From NCBI GenBank assembly GCA_963795435.1, contig CAWCHV010000009.1, positions 682,001 to 746,000 of the forward strand: a stretch of DNA of 64,000 bases, written 5' to 3'. The notes under the pieces are model-generated. The model was not told where the DNA came from and searched no databases. It worked only from the letters and a program-made list of their open reading frames with translations. Shown here piece by piece: positions 1 through 8,112 of this stretch. The DNA comes from JAFKFI01 sp963795435. GTDB lineage: Bacteria > Pseudomonadota > Alphaproteobacteria > Acetobacterales > Acetobacteraceae. The stretch's first letter is position 1. Every line of letters begins with the position of its first letter. The translations under genes were made by a program, and so were the position numbers.

Positions 1-1
1 G

Positions 2-313
2 GTCGAGGGCACCGTCGAGGCCAGCATGATCCACGCGACCGAGCTCGCGATCTCGCCCGGCGGCGTGTTCAAGGGCGAGGTCGAGGTCGAGGATGCCGAG
101 ATCGCCGGCACCATCGACGGCACGCTCACGGTCCGCGCCGGCCTCGTCGTCCGCTCGACCGGGCGGGTGCTGGGCACCGCCCGCTGCCGCCGCTTGCAGG
201 TGGAGGATGGCGGTCAGATCACCGGCCGGATCGAGATGCTGACCGACGGCGCCGCCCCTCGTCCCGAGCCGGTGCGCGCCACCACCCCCGAGCCCGCCGC
301 CAGCGCCGACTAG
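2..313 (+). CDS. Bactofilin family cytoskeletal protein, 5' truncated
   Basis: The reading frame is open from the first bases of the window, so the true start lies upstream; the stop is TAG at 311-313. The visible residues repeat short alternating hydrophobic and Gly-containing units (GVFKGEVEVEDAEIAG, then GTIDGTLTVRAG). This is the pattern of the bactofilin right-handed beta-helix, a polymer-forming scaffold that acts at the cell envelope in many proteobacteria. The C-terminal tail is Pro/Ala-rich and probably disordered. An internal ATG at 26 would cut the beta-helix and is unlikely to be the true start. Its neighbour on the other strand is a toxin gene, and the two ends overlap by 4 bp. 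Confidence 0.75.
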   Translation, partial: VEGTVEASMIHATELAISPGGVFKGEVEVEDAEIAGTIDGTLTVRAGLVVRSTGRVLGTARCRRLQVEDGGQITGRIEMLTDGAAPRPEPVRATTPEPAASAD

Positions 314-747
314 CTGGTCCGCGCCACCCGCCGCAGTCGTGCTCGGCCGATCACGGCCGAGCGGACGTGCTCGAAGAAGCGGAAGGGCGCCGGGCCGTAA
401 AGCCAGAAGGGCGAGGCCGAGCGGCCCGGCACCGGTCGGAGGTCGGGGCCGGGCCAGCGGAAATCGTTGCCTTCGCCGATGAGAACCCAGCAAGGAACCG
501 CCCGCAGGCCGATGCGCTCGACCGTCGCGGCAGGGATCTCGAACCCATCCGCCGTTGGGGGTCGCTTGGTGCTGATCGGCAGAAGGATGATGCGCGCGGG
601 AGCCGGCTGCTCCTGAACAGCCAAAACCATGCATGGTCGCACTTTCTCGCCCTCGTCCCGGCCGCGCGCCGATTGGCCCGCCCAGAGATAGCTGTAGGAA
701 ATTACGTCACCTGGTCGAGGGAGTCTCGGCGGGGAATTCGCCGTCAA
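310..747 (-). CDS. PemK/MazF-like toxin of a type II toxin-antitoxin pair
   Basis: This 145-residue protein starts with a Pro-rich leader followed by LPRPGDVISYSYLW. That is the opening beta-strand motif of PemK-like proteins, followed by the conserved RPCMVLAV and IILLPIST strands. The second half (WPGPDLRPVPG) is typical of a longer PemK-like subgroup found in alphaproteobacteria. Family knowledge suggests a ribosome-dependent or free mRNA endoribonuclease, but activity is not shown by sequence alone. The gene overlaps the end of the upstream antitoxin gene by 41 bp, so the two are translationally coupled. It sits between a bactofilin gene and hisB, a plausible insertion point. Confidence 0.75.
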   Translation of the reverse strand: MTANSPPRLPRPGDVISYSYLWAGQSARGRDEGEKVRPCMVLAVQEQPAPARIILLPISTKRPPTADGFEIPAATVERIGLRAVPCWVLIGEGNDFRWPGPDLRPVPGRSASPFWLYGPAPFRFFEHVRSAVIGRARLRRVARTS

Positions 748-991
748 ACTGCCGCGTTTCCTCGGACGGCATTGAGGTCGCGATCAGATGCAAGTCCGAT
801 TCGTCGAGGTCCTCGGAGCGAAATGCCCGGCGATCCTGGCTCGCAAGGCGCTCGTATTCCTCCACTGCGAGCAGGACCAGCCGTGCCCGTCCGTGACGCG
901 TAATCCGAATCGGATGCCGCATCGCTTCGTCTTGCCACCTGCCCAGCTCCCGTTGGAAATCGCGTGCGGTGACATCATAAGGTAAGGTCAT
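707..991 (-). CDS. Phd/YefM-like antitoxin
   Basis: This 94-residue protein starts at ATG 991. The N-terminal half (VTARDFQRELGRWQDEA, then HPIRITRHGRARLVLLAVEEYERL) matches the Phd/YefM fold: a DNA-binding N-terminus followed by the conserved strand in which a target or operator is contacted. The C-terminus is acidic (SEDLDESD) and is the likely toxin-binding tail. It is immediately upstream of, and overlaps, the PemK-like toxin gene. A longer frame upstream of 991 has no homologous character and crosses the promoter, so ATG 991 is preferred. The palindrome at 1030-1048 suggests autoregulation, as in other Phd/YefM systems. Confidence 0.75.
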   Translation of the reverse strand: MTLPYDVTARDFQRELGRWQDEAMRHPIRITRHGRARLVLLAVEEYERLASQDRRAFRSEDLDESDLHLIATSMPSEETRQFDGEFPAETPSTR

Positions 992-1022
992 ACAGACTGT
1001 CCATATAGTATGGTATAGACAG

Positions 1023-1050
1023 ACTATATGCACAAAGTGACTTTGTGCAA
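1023..1050 (-). promoter_or_regulatory. Promoter with embedded palindromic operator of the toxin-antitoxin operon
   Basis: On the minus strand TTGCAC (1045-1050) and TATAGT (1023-1028) are separated by 16 bp and resemble -35 and -10 boxes. The perfect 9-bp inverted repeat GCACAAAGTGACTTTGTGC (1030-1048, one central base) covers the spacer. A further half-site ACTTTGTG lies at 1063-1070. CATATAGT (1002-1009) and ACTATATG (1023-1030) form a second inverted repeat. The arrangement fits repression by the Phd-like antitoxin; binding is inferred. Confidence 0.6.
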
Positions 1051-1163
1051 AGTTACAATATGACTTTGTGAAAGGCTCACTCAGGTGAGCTTGCGATTGC
1101 TCGCAAGAAGCTTCCGGGCGCCGCGCGTTGGCGAGGGGCGCGTTTCGCGCTAGTGGTCTGGCA

Positions 1164-1754
1164 ATGAACCGCACGGCAAGCCTGACACGCACGACGGCGG
1201 AGACCGATATCGCGCTGAGCCTCGCTCTCGACGGGGCGGGGAAGGCCGAGATCGCGACCGGCATCGGCTTCCTCGACCACATGCTGACCGCGCTGGCCCG
1301 TCACTCGCTGATCGACCTCACCGTGCGCGCCACGGGCGACCTGCATATCGACTACCACCATACGACGGAGGATGTCGGCATCGTGCTCGGGCGCGCGCTG
1401 GCCCAGGCGCTCGGCGAGAAGCGCGGCATCCGCCGCTTCGGCCACGCGCTGGTGCCGATGGACGAGGCGCTGGCGGAGGCGGCCATCGACATTTCCGGCC
1501 GGCCGTTCCTCGCCTGGGACGTGACGTTCGAGCGGCCCAAGGTGGGCGAGATGGACACCGAGCTGTTCGAGGAGTTTTTTCGCGCCTTCGCCACCAACGC
1601 GCTGCTCACGCTGCATGTGACGCGCCGCGCCGGGCGCAACGCGCACCACGTCGCCGAGGCCTGCTTCAAGGCGACGGCGCGGGCACTGCGCATGGCGGTC
1701 GAGCCCGACCCGCGCGGCGGCGACGCGGTGCCCTCCACCAAGGGCTCGCTATGA
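1164..1754 (+). CDS. hisB: Imidazoleglycerol-phosphate dehydratase
   Basis: HisB dehydrates imidazole glycerol phosphate to imidazole acetol phosphate, step 6 of histidine synthesis, in the cytoplasm. The protein has 196 residues, the normal length of the monofunctional enzyme. Both metal-binding motifs are present: HHTTEDVG in the first half and HHVAEACFK in the second, reflecting the internal duplication of the family. The ATG at 1164 (MNRTASLTRTT) is preferred to one at 1128 because homologues begin with this sequence. The last 4 bp (ATGA) overlap the next gene, showing an operon. It is the first his gene here; hisI, hisG, hisD and hisC are not in the window. Confidence 0.96.
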   Translation: MNRTASLTRTTAETDIALSLALDGAGKAEIATGIGFLDHMLTALARHSLIDLTVRATGDLHIDYHHTTEDVGIVLGRALAQALGEKRGIRRFGHALVPMDEALAEAAIDISGRPFLAWDVTFERPKVGEMDTELFEEFFRAFATNALLTLHVTRRAGRNAHHVAEACFKATARALRMAVEPDPRGGDAVPSTKGSL

Positions 1755-2128
1755 GGTTCTGGACCGCCCATGTCCGCGCCGGGCGGCGGCCGGAGCTGGT
1801 GCGCGAGGGATGGAGCTGGGGCGCGTTCTTCTTTGGTGCGCTATGGTTGTTGCTCCAGCGTGCCTGGATCGCCGCCGTGCTCGATCTCGTGCTGGGGGTC
1901 TTGATCGGCGCCCTGACGGACGACGGCACCCGCCTGGTGCTCGCATTCGGGCTGGGGATCGGCCAGGGGCTGCTCGGCCGCGACCTGGTCCGCTGGTCGC
2001 TGGAGCGGCGCGGCTACACGCTCGCCCACGTGATCGCCGCGCGCGACGACGAGGCCGCGATGGGGCGACTGCTGCAGGGGCGGCCGGACCTCGCTCATGC
2101 TTTCGTGCCGCTCGGCGAGCTGCGATGA
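1751..2128 (+). CDS. DUF2628-like small membrane protein in the his operon
   Basis: This 125-residue protein opens with WTAHVRAGRRPELVREGWSW, the signature start of DUF2628-type proteins, followed by two or three hydrophobic segments (GAFFFGALWLLLQRAWIAAVL and VLAFGLGIGQGLLG). The soluble C-terminus contains ERRGYTLAHVIAARDDEAA. It overlaps hisB by ATGA at its start and hisH by ATGA at its end, so it is co-translated with histidine genes. Its function is unknown. I recall the same position between hisB and hisH in other Acetobacteraceae but cannot check it here. Nothing in the protein suggests a catalytic role in histidine synthesis. Confidence 0.8.
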   Translation: MRFWTAHVRAGRRPELVREGWSWGAFFFGALWLLLQRAWIAAVLDLVLGVLIGALTDDGTRLVLAFGLGIGQGLLGRDLVRWSLERRGYTLAHVIAARDDEAAMGRLLQGRPDLAHAFVPLGELR

Positions 2129-2760
2129 GAGTGGCGGTCGTCGACTACGGCAGCGGCAATCTGGCCTCCGCCTCCCGCGCACTCGCGCTGGCCGCCGAGC
2201 GGGCGGGGCTCGCGGCTTGCGTGTCGGTGACCTCCGACCCCGAGGCGGTGGCGCGGGCCGACCGGATCGTGCTGCCGGGCCAGGGCGCCTTTGCCGATTG
2301 CGCGCGCGGGCTGGGCGAGGTGAGCGGGATGCGACAGGCGATCGAGGCCGCGACCGATCGCGGCGCACCGTTCCTCGGCATCTGCGTCGGGATGCAGCTG
2401 ATGGCCGAGCGCGGCCTGGAGCACGCGGTCACGCCGGGGTTCGGCTGGGTCCGAGGCGAGATCACCGCGATGGACCCGCCGGGGCTGCGACTGCCGCAGA
2501 TGGGCTGGAACGCGCTCAAATTCGTGCCGGGCGCGCATCCACTCCTTGAAGGCATCGCTCCGGGTGACCATGCCTATTTCGTTCACAGCTATGCCCTGGC
2601 CGGCGCCGATCCCGGCCAGGTCATCGCCCGCGCGGAGTATGGGGGCCCCGTGGTGGCGATGGTGGCGAGCGGCAACCGGGCGGGGACGCAGTTCCACGTC
2701 GAAAAGAGCCAGGAGGTCGGAATCCGCATCCTGACCAATTTCCTCGCATGGTCGCCCTGA
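2125..2760 (+). CDS. hisH: Imidazole glycerol phosphate synthase, glutamine amidotransferase subunit
   Basis: HisH is the glutaminase that feeds ammonia to HisF for imidazole ring closure. The 211-residue protein is a class I amidotransferase: the nucleophile Cys lies near residue 87 in GICVGMQLM, and the His and Glu of the triad are in QFHVEKSQ near the C-terminus. The N-terminal VVDYGSGNL and the LPGQGAF oxyanion region are also present. The start ATG at 2125 overlaps the preceding stop (ATGA); a longer upstream frame would overlap the DUF2628 gene completely and is rejected. HisF is encoded downstream at 4228. Confidence 0.96.
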   Translation: MRVAVVDYGSGNLASASRALALAAERAGLAACVSVTSDPEAVARADRIVLPGQGAFADCARGLGEVSGMRQAIEAATDRGAPFLGICVGMQLMAERGLEHAVTPGFGWVRGEITAMDPPGLRLPQMGWNALKFVPGAHPLLEGIAPGDHAYFVHSYALAGADPGQVIARAEYGGPVVAMVASGNRAGTQFHVEKSQEVGIRILTNFLAWSP

Positions 2761-2773
2761 TGAGGGCGCCCTG

Positions 2774-3352
2774 ATGGCGGACGCGTCCGACCTTCCGGCG
2801 ATGGCCAAGCCGCCGCCCGACGAACGAGTGGTCGAACGGGCGGAGAGCTTGACCGAGGAGGAGCTGAACGCGCTGTGCGAGGCGGCGCATTCGGCGATCA
2901 TCGAGGGCGGCGGCTTCGGCTGGATCAACCCGCCCGGCCGGCTGGCGCTCGAGAGCTATTTTCGTGGCGTGCTGCTGGTGCCCGAGCGAGAGCTGTTCAT
3001 CGCTCGGCTCAACGGCACCATCGTCGGATCGGCGCAACTCCTGCGGCCGCCGCGCAACAACGAGGCGCAGGCGTTCGCGGCGCATCTGATGCACTCGTTC
3101 ATCGCCCCCTACGCGCGCGGCCACGGCCTCGCCCGCCTGCTCACGCTGCGCCTGGAGGAGGGCGCCCGCGCGCTCGGCTACCAGGTGCTGAACCTCGACG
3201 TGCGCGAGACGCAGGAGGCGGCGATCCGGCTGTATGATTCGCTCGGCTATGTCCGCTGGGGCACGCATCCGCATTACGCGCGGGTGGGCGGCGAGACGAT
3301 CCGGGGGCATCACTACTACAAGCTCCTCAAGCCGCGCACGCGGAAGGCGTGA
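2774..3352 (+). CDS. GNAT family N-acetyltransferase in the his operon
   Basis: This 192-residue protein has the acetyl-CoA-binding motif A of GNAT enzymes (YARGHGLARLLT, near residue 118) and the C-terminal strand and helix ending in AIRLYDSLGYVRWG. The first 35 residues are Pro/Glu-rich and not part of the fold. The substrate is unknown. It lies 13 bp after hisH, and its stop overlaps the ATG of hisA (TGATG), so it is embedded in the histidine operon. This may simply be operon hitch-hiking; no sequence feature links it to histidine. Confidence 0.85.
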   Translation: MADASDLPAMAKPPPDERVVERAESLTEEELNALCEAAHSAIIEGGGFGWINPPGRLALESYFRGVLLVPERELFIARLNGTIVGSAQLLRPPRNNEAQAFAAHLMHSFIAPYARGHGLARLLTLRLEEGARALGYQVLNLDVRETQEAAIRLYDSLGYVRWGTHPHYARVGGETIRGHHYYKLLKPRTRKA

Positions 3353-4098
3353 TGCCGGGGCTGACGCTCTATCCGGCGATCGACCTCAAGGACGGCGCCT
3401 GCGTCCGCCTGCGCCGGGGCGAGATGGACCAGAGCACGGTCTACTCGGACGATCCCGGCGCGCAGGCCCGCGCCTGGCAGGATGCCGGCTTTCGCTGGCT
3501 GCACGTGGTGGACCTCAATGGCGCGTTCGCCGGGCGGCCGGTGAACGGCGACGCGGTCGCCGCGATCCTGCGCTCGGTCACGATCCCGGTGCAGCTCGGC
3601 GGCGGCATCCGCGACATGGCGGGGATCGAGGCTTGGCTGCGCGCCGGCATCCGCCGGGTGATCCTGGGCAGTGCGGCGGTGAAGAACCCCAACCTGGTGC
3701 GCCAGGCGTGCCGCACCTTCCCCGGCCGCGTGATGGTCGGCATCGACGCGCGGTACGGCTACGTGGCGACCGACGGCTGGGCCGAGACCTCCTCGATCCG
3801 CGCCCTCGACCTCGCCCTGCGCTTCGAGGACGCGGGAGTGGCGGCGATCGTCTACACCGATATCGGCCGCGACGGGATGCTGTCCGGGCTCAATCTGGAA
3901 CAGACGGTCGATTTCGCCTTCCAGCTTACGACGCCCGTCATCGCCAGCGGCGGCGTCGGCAGCCTCGGGGATCTCGAAACGCTCAAGCGCGCCGCCGAGG
4001 ACGCCGGGCCCGGGGTGATCGAGGGCGTGATCGTCGGCCGCGCCCTCTATGACGGGCGGGTCGATCCGGCCGAGGCCCTGGCGCTGCTGTCGCCCTGA
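3352..4098 (+). CDS. hisA: ProFAR isomerase
   Basis: HisA isomerises ProFAR to PRFAR by an Amadori rearrangement. The 248-residue protein is a (beta/alpha)8 barrel with YPAIDLKDGACVRL at the N-terminus (catalytic Asp in IDLKDG), the phosphate loop GGGIRD, and DIGRDGML carrying the second catalytic Asp in the C-terminal half-barrel. The start is ATG at 3352, overlapping the preceding stop; a GTG three bases upstream is possible. A gap of 129 bp follows before hisF. Confidence 0.96.
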   Translation: MPGLTLYPAIDLKDGACVRLRRGEMDQSTVYSDDPGAQARAWQDAGFRWLHVVDLNGAFAGRPVNGDAVAAILRSVTIPVQLGGGIRDMAGIEAWLRAGIRRVILGSAAVKNPNLVRQACRTFPGRVMVGIDARYGYVATDGWAETSSIRALDLALRFEDAGVAAIVYTDIGRDGMLSGLNLEQTVDFAFQLTTPVIASGGVGSLGDLETLKRAAEDAGPGVIEGVIVGRALYDGRVDPAEALALLSP

Positions 4099-4227
4099 AC
4101 GGGGCCGCCCGCGGATGAGTTGGCAAGTGATCCGCACCCGATCCCGTGCGTGCGCCCCGGTCATGCGCTAAGCACTTGCGCCGCCACGGCTAGTTGATTC
4201 TAAACGAAGGGGGAGGAACCGAATCGC

Positions 4228-4998
<771 letters not shown>

Positions 4999-5007
4999 GC
5001 GACGCCG

Positions 5008-5517
5008 ATGGCAAAAGCGACGAAGGCGACCAAGAAGAAGCGCCCGGCGAAATCCGCGCCGCGTGGTCCCAAGTCGCGCGCCAAGCCGAAGAAGGCGGTT
5101 CGCCGCACGCAGCCGGCGGAGGTTTCGCGCCCGCCGCCGCCATTGGCGCTCGGTCCCAGTGCCGCCGTGCTCGACCGCATCTGGACGGTGGTGACCAACC
5201 GCCGCGACGCCGACCCGGCGGTGAGCCACTCGGCCCGCCTGCTGTCGCGCGGCACGCCGAAGGTCGCGCAGAAATTCGGCGAGGAAGCCGTCGAGTGCCT
5301 GATCGAGGCGGTGGCCGGCAATCGCGACGCGGTGGTGGCCGAGAGCGCGGACGTGCTCTATCACCTCATCGTGCTCTGGGTGAACGCGGGGGTGCGGCCG
5401 GACGAGGTGTGGGCGGAACTGAAGCGGCGCGAGGGCGTCAGCGGCGTCGCCGAGAAGGCCTCCCGCGCCAGGGCGTTGCCGGCGGTGTTCGGTCTCGACA
5501 CCACCAAGATTCCCTGA
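5008..5517 (+). CDS. hisE: Phosphoribosyl-ATP pyrophosphatase with a basic N-terminal extension
   Basis: HisE hydrolyses PR-ATP to PR-AMP, step 2 of the pathway. The core (from about residue 50) has the all-alpha MazG-like fold signature: KFGEEAVECLIEAV with metal-binding Glu residues and ESADVLYHLIVLW. The protein is 169 residues, against about 100-110 for a minimal HisE. The first 45 residues are Lys/Arg-rich, low in complexity, and precede a Pro run. The gene starts 10 bp after hisF. HisI, its usual partner, is not in the window. Confidence 0.93.
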   Translation: MAKATKATKKKRPAKSAPRGPKSRAKPKKAVRRTQPAEVSRPPPPLALGPSAAVLDRIWTVVTNRRDADPAVSHSARLLSRGTPKVAQKFGEEAVECLIEAVAGNRDAVVAESADVLYHLIVLWVNAGVRPDEVWAELKRREGVSGVAEKASRARALPAVFGLDTTKIP

Positions 5518-5536
5518 CTGATCGGAGAGGTCGAGG

Positions 5537-5926
5537 ATGTACGCCACCGGGCTGCCGCCGTACGACGACGCCAACGTGTTCGCCAAGATCCTGCGCGGCG
5601 AGATCCCGAGCCGCAAGGTCTACGAGGACGAGTGGGCGCTGGCGTTCCACGACATCAATCCGCAGACGCCGGTGCATGTGCTGGTGATCCCCAAGGGCCG
5701 CTATTGCTCGCTGGCGGATTTCAGCGCGGGAGCGAGCGACGCCGAGATCGCCGGCTTTTTCCGCGCCGTGGGTCACGTGGCGCGATCGCTCGGACTGGAG
5801 GCGCCGGGCTACCGGACGCTCGCCAACATGGGCGGCGACGCCAACCAGGAAGTGGGGCACTTCCACGTCCACATTTTCGGCGGCCGTCCGCTGGGCCGCA
5901 TGATCCAGCCGGCGGGCAAGGGATAA
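5537..5926 (+). CDS. HIT family (histidine triad) nucleotide-binding protein
   Basis: This 129-residue protein carries the histidine triad GHFHVHIFGG near its C-terminus and the N-terminal FAKILRGEIPSRKVYED typical of the HINT branch. Family members hydrolyse nucleoside phosphoramidates or related substrates; the physiological substrate here is unknown. It follows hisE by 19 bp with a fair ribosome site (GAGGTCGAGG) and so probably ends the his operon. The next 80 bp hold a long palindromic repeat that could act as the end of the transcript. Confidence 0.93.
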   Translation: MYATGLPPYDDANVFAKILRGEIPSRKVYEDEWALAFHDINPQTPVHVLVIPKGRYCSLADFSAGASDAEIAGFFRAVGHVARSLGLEAPGYRTLANMGGDANQEVGHFHVHIFGGRPLGRMIQPAGKG

Positions 5927-5952
5927 AGCGATTCGGCGCCGCTCAAATTGCT

Positions 5953-6037
5953 CGTCATGGTCGGCGAAGGCCGGCCATCCACGCCTTCCTTGCCGGCCCG
6001 CAAAGTCGTGGATGGTCCGCCTTCGCGGACCATGACG
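5953..6037. repeat. REP-like palindromic repeat (31-bp imperfect arms)
   Basis: The left arm 5953-5983 and right arm 6007-6037 are near-perfect reverse complements, both beginning with CGTCATGGTC when read outward, around a 23-bp loop. Such dispersed palindromes are common between genes in alphaproteobacteria. It lies between the HIT and PPOX genes and could form a large RNA hairpin that terminates or stabilises transcripts from either side. Confidence 0.7.
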
Positions 6038-6129
6038 GTGCGAGCGGGTTTCGTTGTAAACGCCGGTGCCCGCCATAGCTTCTGTTGGTCCGGGGTTCCC
6101 GGAAACCGAAGCGACAGGAGCGCACGAGC

Positions 6130-6528
6130 ATGGCCGGCATTCCCGACAAGTACCTCGACTTGCTGCAGCAGAAGAAGGCGTTCGCCGAGCTTGCCACGGT
6201 GATGCCGGACGGCTCGCCGCAGGTGACGCCGGTGTGGTTCGACTATGACGGGAAGCACATCCGGGTGAACACGGCCAAGGGCCGCGTGAAGGCCCGCAAC
6301 CTCGCTCAGGGCTCCAAGGTGGCGCTGGCGATCATGGATCCCGACAACGCCTATCGCTACCTCCAGGTGCGCGGCCGGGTGGAGCGGGTCAGCGAGCAGG
6401 GCGCCGAGGCGCATATCGACGGGTTGGCGAAGAAGTATCTCGGCAAGGACAAGTACCCCTGGAGCCAGCCGGGTGACGTGCGGATCATGTACGAGATCGC
6501 GCCGGATTCCGCCTCCGGCATGGGCTGA
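6130..6528 (+). CDS. Pyridoxamine 5'-phosphate oxidase-like (PPOX) protein
   Basis: This 132-residue protein has the split beta-barrel flavin-binding fold: FAELATVMPDGSPQVTPVWF, then VNTAKGRVKARNL and KVALAIMDP. It resembles the Rv1155-like subgroup often annotated as F420- or FMN-dependent oxidoreductase; cofactor and substrate cannot be decided here. The ATG at 6130 has a good ribosome site (ACAGGAG at 6114-6120). It is a single-gene unit, preceded by a palindromic repeat and followed by a strong hairpin. Confidence 0.85.
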   Translation: MAGIPDKYLDLLQQKKAFAELATVMPDGSPQVTPVWFDYDGKHIRVNTAKGRVKARNLAQGSKVALAIMDPDNAYRYLQVRGRVERVSEQGAEAHIDGLAKKYLGKDKYPWSQPGDVRIMYEIAPDSASGMG

Positions 6529-6533
6529 TCCGA

Positions 6534-6571
6534 CGCGCGATCGCTTCGGGCGGCACCGAAGCGATCGCGCG
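6534..6571. terminator. Hairpin after the PPOX gene, terminator-like
   Basis: A 16-bp perfect stem (6534-6549 with 6556-6571; core GCGCGATCGCTTCGG) closes a 6-base loop just after the PPOX stop codon. No T tract follows, so it is a weak candidate for an intrinsic terminator and may instead protect the mRNA end. Confidence 0.45.
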
Positions 6572-6624
6572 CGACTGGCAGGGGCACGGCCTCTATCTCC
6601 CGGAGACATTTTCGGGAGACGGTC

Positions 6625-8040
6625 ATGCCGCTCAATCGGCCCCGCGTTCTGTTCATCGTCTGCCTCGGCGTGCTGATCGCGCAGCTCGACACCTCGGTGG
6701 TCAACCTCGCCGCGCGCAGCATCGGCGCCGATCTGCGGGCCGGGGTGGGCGCGCAGCAATGGATGCTGGACGGCTACAATCTCGCCTACGCCTGTCTGCT
6801 GCTGACCGGCGGGACGATGGGCGACCTCTACGGGCGGCGGCGCGTCTTCCTGCTCGGCATTCTCGCCTTTGCCGCCGGCTCGCTGCTCTGCGGCCTCGCG
6901 CCCGGCGTCGCGGTGCTGATCGCCGGACGGGCGCTGACCGGGCTCGGCGCGGCGCTGGCGCTGCCGAGTTCCCTGGCGATCATCGCGGACGTGTTCCCCG
7001 CCGGGCGCGAGCGGTCGCGGGCGATCGGCGTGTGGGCGAGTTGCAACGGGATCGCGCTCGCCGTCGGGCCGACGGCGGGCGGCGTGCTGCTGGAGTTCGC
7101 GGGTTGGCGGAGCATCTTCCTCATCGTGGTTCCCGTCGCGGCGCTCGCCGTGGCGATGGGGCTGCACGACCTGCCTGAATCGGCGAGCCCGGAGGGGCGG
7201 CGGCTCGACCTGCCCGGCCAGAGCCTCGCCATCGCCGCCCTTGGCCTGCTGTCGCTGGCGGTGATCGAGGGGCCGCGCTGGGGCTGGGGTGCGACGGCCA
7301 CGCTCGGCTGCGGCATCGCCGGAGCGCTGGCGCTGTCGCTGTTCCTGCTGGCGCAGGCGCGCGGGCGGGCGCCGATGGTGCCGCTCGGGCTGTTCCGCTC
7401 GCCGCCGTTCGCGGCCGCGATGCTGGTCGCCGCGCTGATGACGTTCGGCATCTACGCGATGCTGTTCCTGCTGCCGATCTATCTTCAGGCGGTGCACGGC
7501 GTCGGCGTGCTGTGGACCGGCCTCGCCATGCTGCCGATGGCGCTGGCCTTCGTGGCGGTGTCGCGCCGATCCGGCGCGCTCGCCTCCGAATGGGGCGCCC
7601 GCGCGGTGATGGCGGCGGGCATGGCGTGCATGGCGGGCGGGCTGCTCGGCCTGGCGCTGGTCGGGCGGGCGACGCCGTTCTGGGTTGAGCTGTTTGCCCT
7701 CGTGGTGGGCGCGGGGCTTGGCCTCAACGGCGGACCGGTGATGGCCGTGGCGGTGGCGAGCGCGCCGGCCGAGCGATCCGGCACCGCGTCGGGCCTCGGC
7801 AACACCGCGCGGATGGTGGGCGCCACGCTCGGCGTGGCGGTGCTCGGCGCGGTGTTCGCCTCGCACGCCGGGCAGGGTGCGTCGGACGTATCCGGCGTGC
7901 TCGCGGGGTTCCGCGCCGCGATGCTCGGCAGCGCGGCGAGCGCCTTCGCGGGATGCCTGGTGTCGCTCGCCCTGATCGACCGGCGTGCGTTGGTTGCCCG
8001 CGCCTCTTGTACCGATGCGGCCTCTTCGCGAGGCGCGTAG
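6625..8040 (+). CDS. MFS drug exporter, DHA2 (EmrB/QacA) type
   Basis: This 471-residue integral membrane protein has the DHA2 hallmarks: LIAQLDTSVVNLA in TM1, the loop motif GDLYGRRRVFLLG between TM2 and TM3, and the antiporter motif C region ALTGLGAALALPSSLAII. A mid-protein run typical of 14-TM transporters follows (LDLPGQSLAIAALGLLSLAVIEGPRWGWG). It likely exports amphiphilic compounds by proton antiport across the inner membrane. The C-terminus ends in a short Ala/Arg-rich tail. No regulator lies beside it. An IS630 remnant follows directly. Confidence 0.9.
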   Translation: MPLNRPRVLFIVCLGVLIAQLDTSVVNLAARSIGADLRAGVGAQQWMLDGYNLAYACLLLTGGTMGDLYGRRRVFLLGILAFAAGSLLCGLAPGVAVLIAGRALTGLGAALALPSSLAIIADVFPAGRERSRAIGVWASCNGIALAVGPTAGGVLLEFAGWRSIFLIVVPVAALAVAMGLHDLPESASPEGRRLDLPGQSLAIAALGLLSLAVIEGPRWGWGATATLGCGIAGALALSLFLLAQARGRAPMVPLGLFRSPPFAAAMLVAALMTFGIYAMLFLLPIYLQAVHGVGVLWTGLAMLPMALAFVAVSRRSGALASEWGARAVMAAGMACMAGGLLGLALVGRATPFWVELFALVVGAGLGLNGGPVMAVAVASAPAERSGTASGLGNTARMVGATLGVAVLGAVFASHAGQGASDVSGVLAGFRAAMLGSAASAFAGCLVSLALIDRRALVARASCTDAASSRGA

Positions 8041-8059
8041 CGTCGAAACGATCCGTGCG

Positions 8060-8106
8060 GCCATCCGCGTGCGGCGACATGGATCGCCGCGCTTCGCCCG
8101 CAATAG
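8060..8106 (-). repeat. Dispersed repeat, partial copy adjoining the IS630 remnant
   Basis: This segment matches the reverse complement of 9494-9542 at roughly three quarters of positions, sharing CCATCCGCGTG and CATGGAT. It abuts the point where the IS630-like reading frame loses homology, so the insertion sequence was truncated at, or recombined with, this repeat. Confidence 0.6.
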
Positions 8107-8112
8107 CCGCTT

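Noticed and set aside
4099..4227. Riboswitch or attenuator before hisF
   Set aside because: No run of His codons, no clear alternative hairpins and no convincing promoter boxes were seen in the 129-bp gap.
5809..8103. A 764-codon minus-strand frame antisense to the HIT, PPOX and MFS genes
   Set aside because: It crosses three well supported genes and the palindromic repeat, and its translation is low-complexity Arg/His/Ala.
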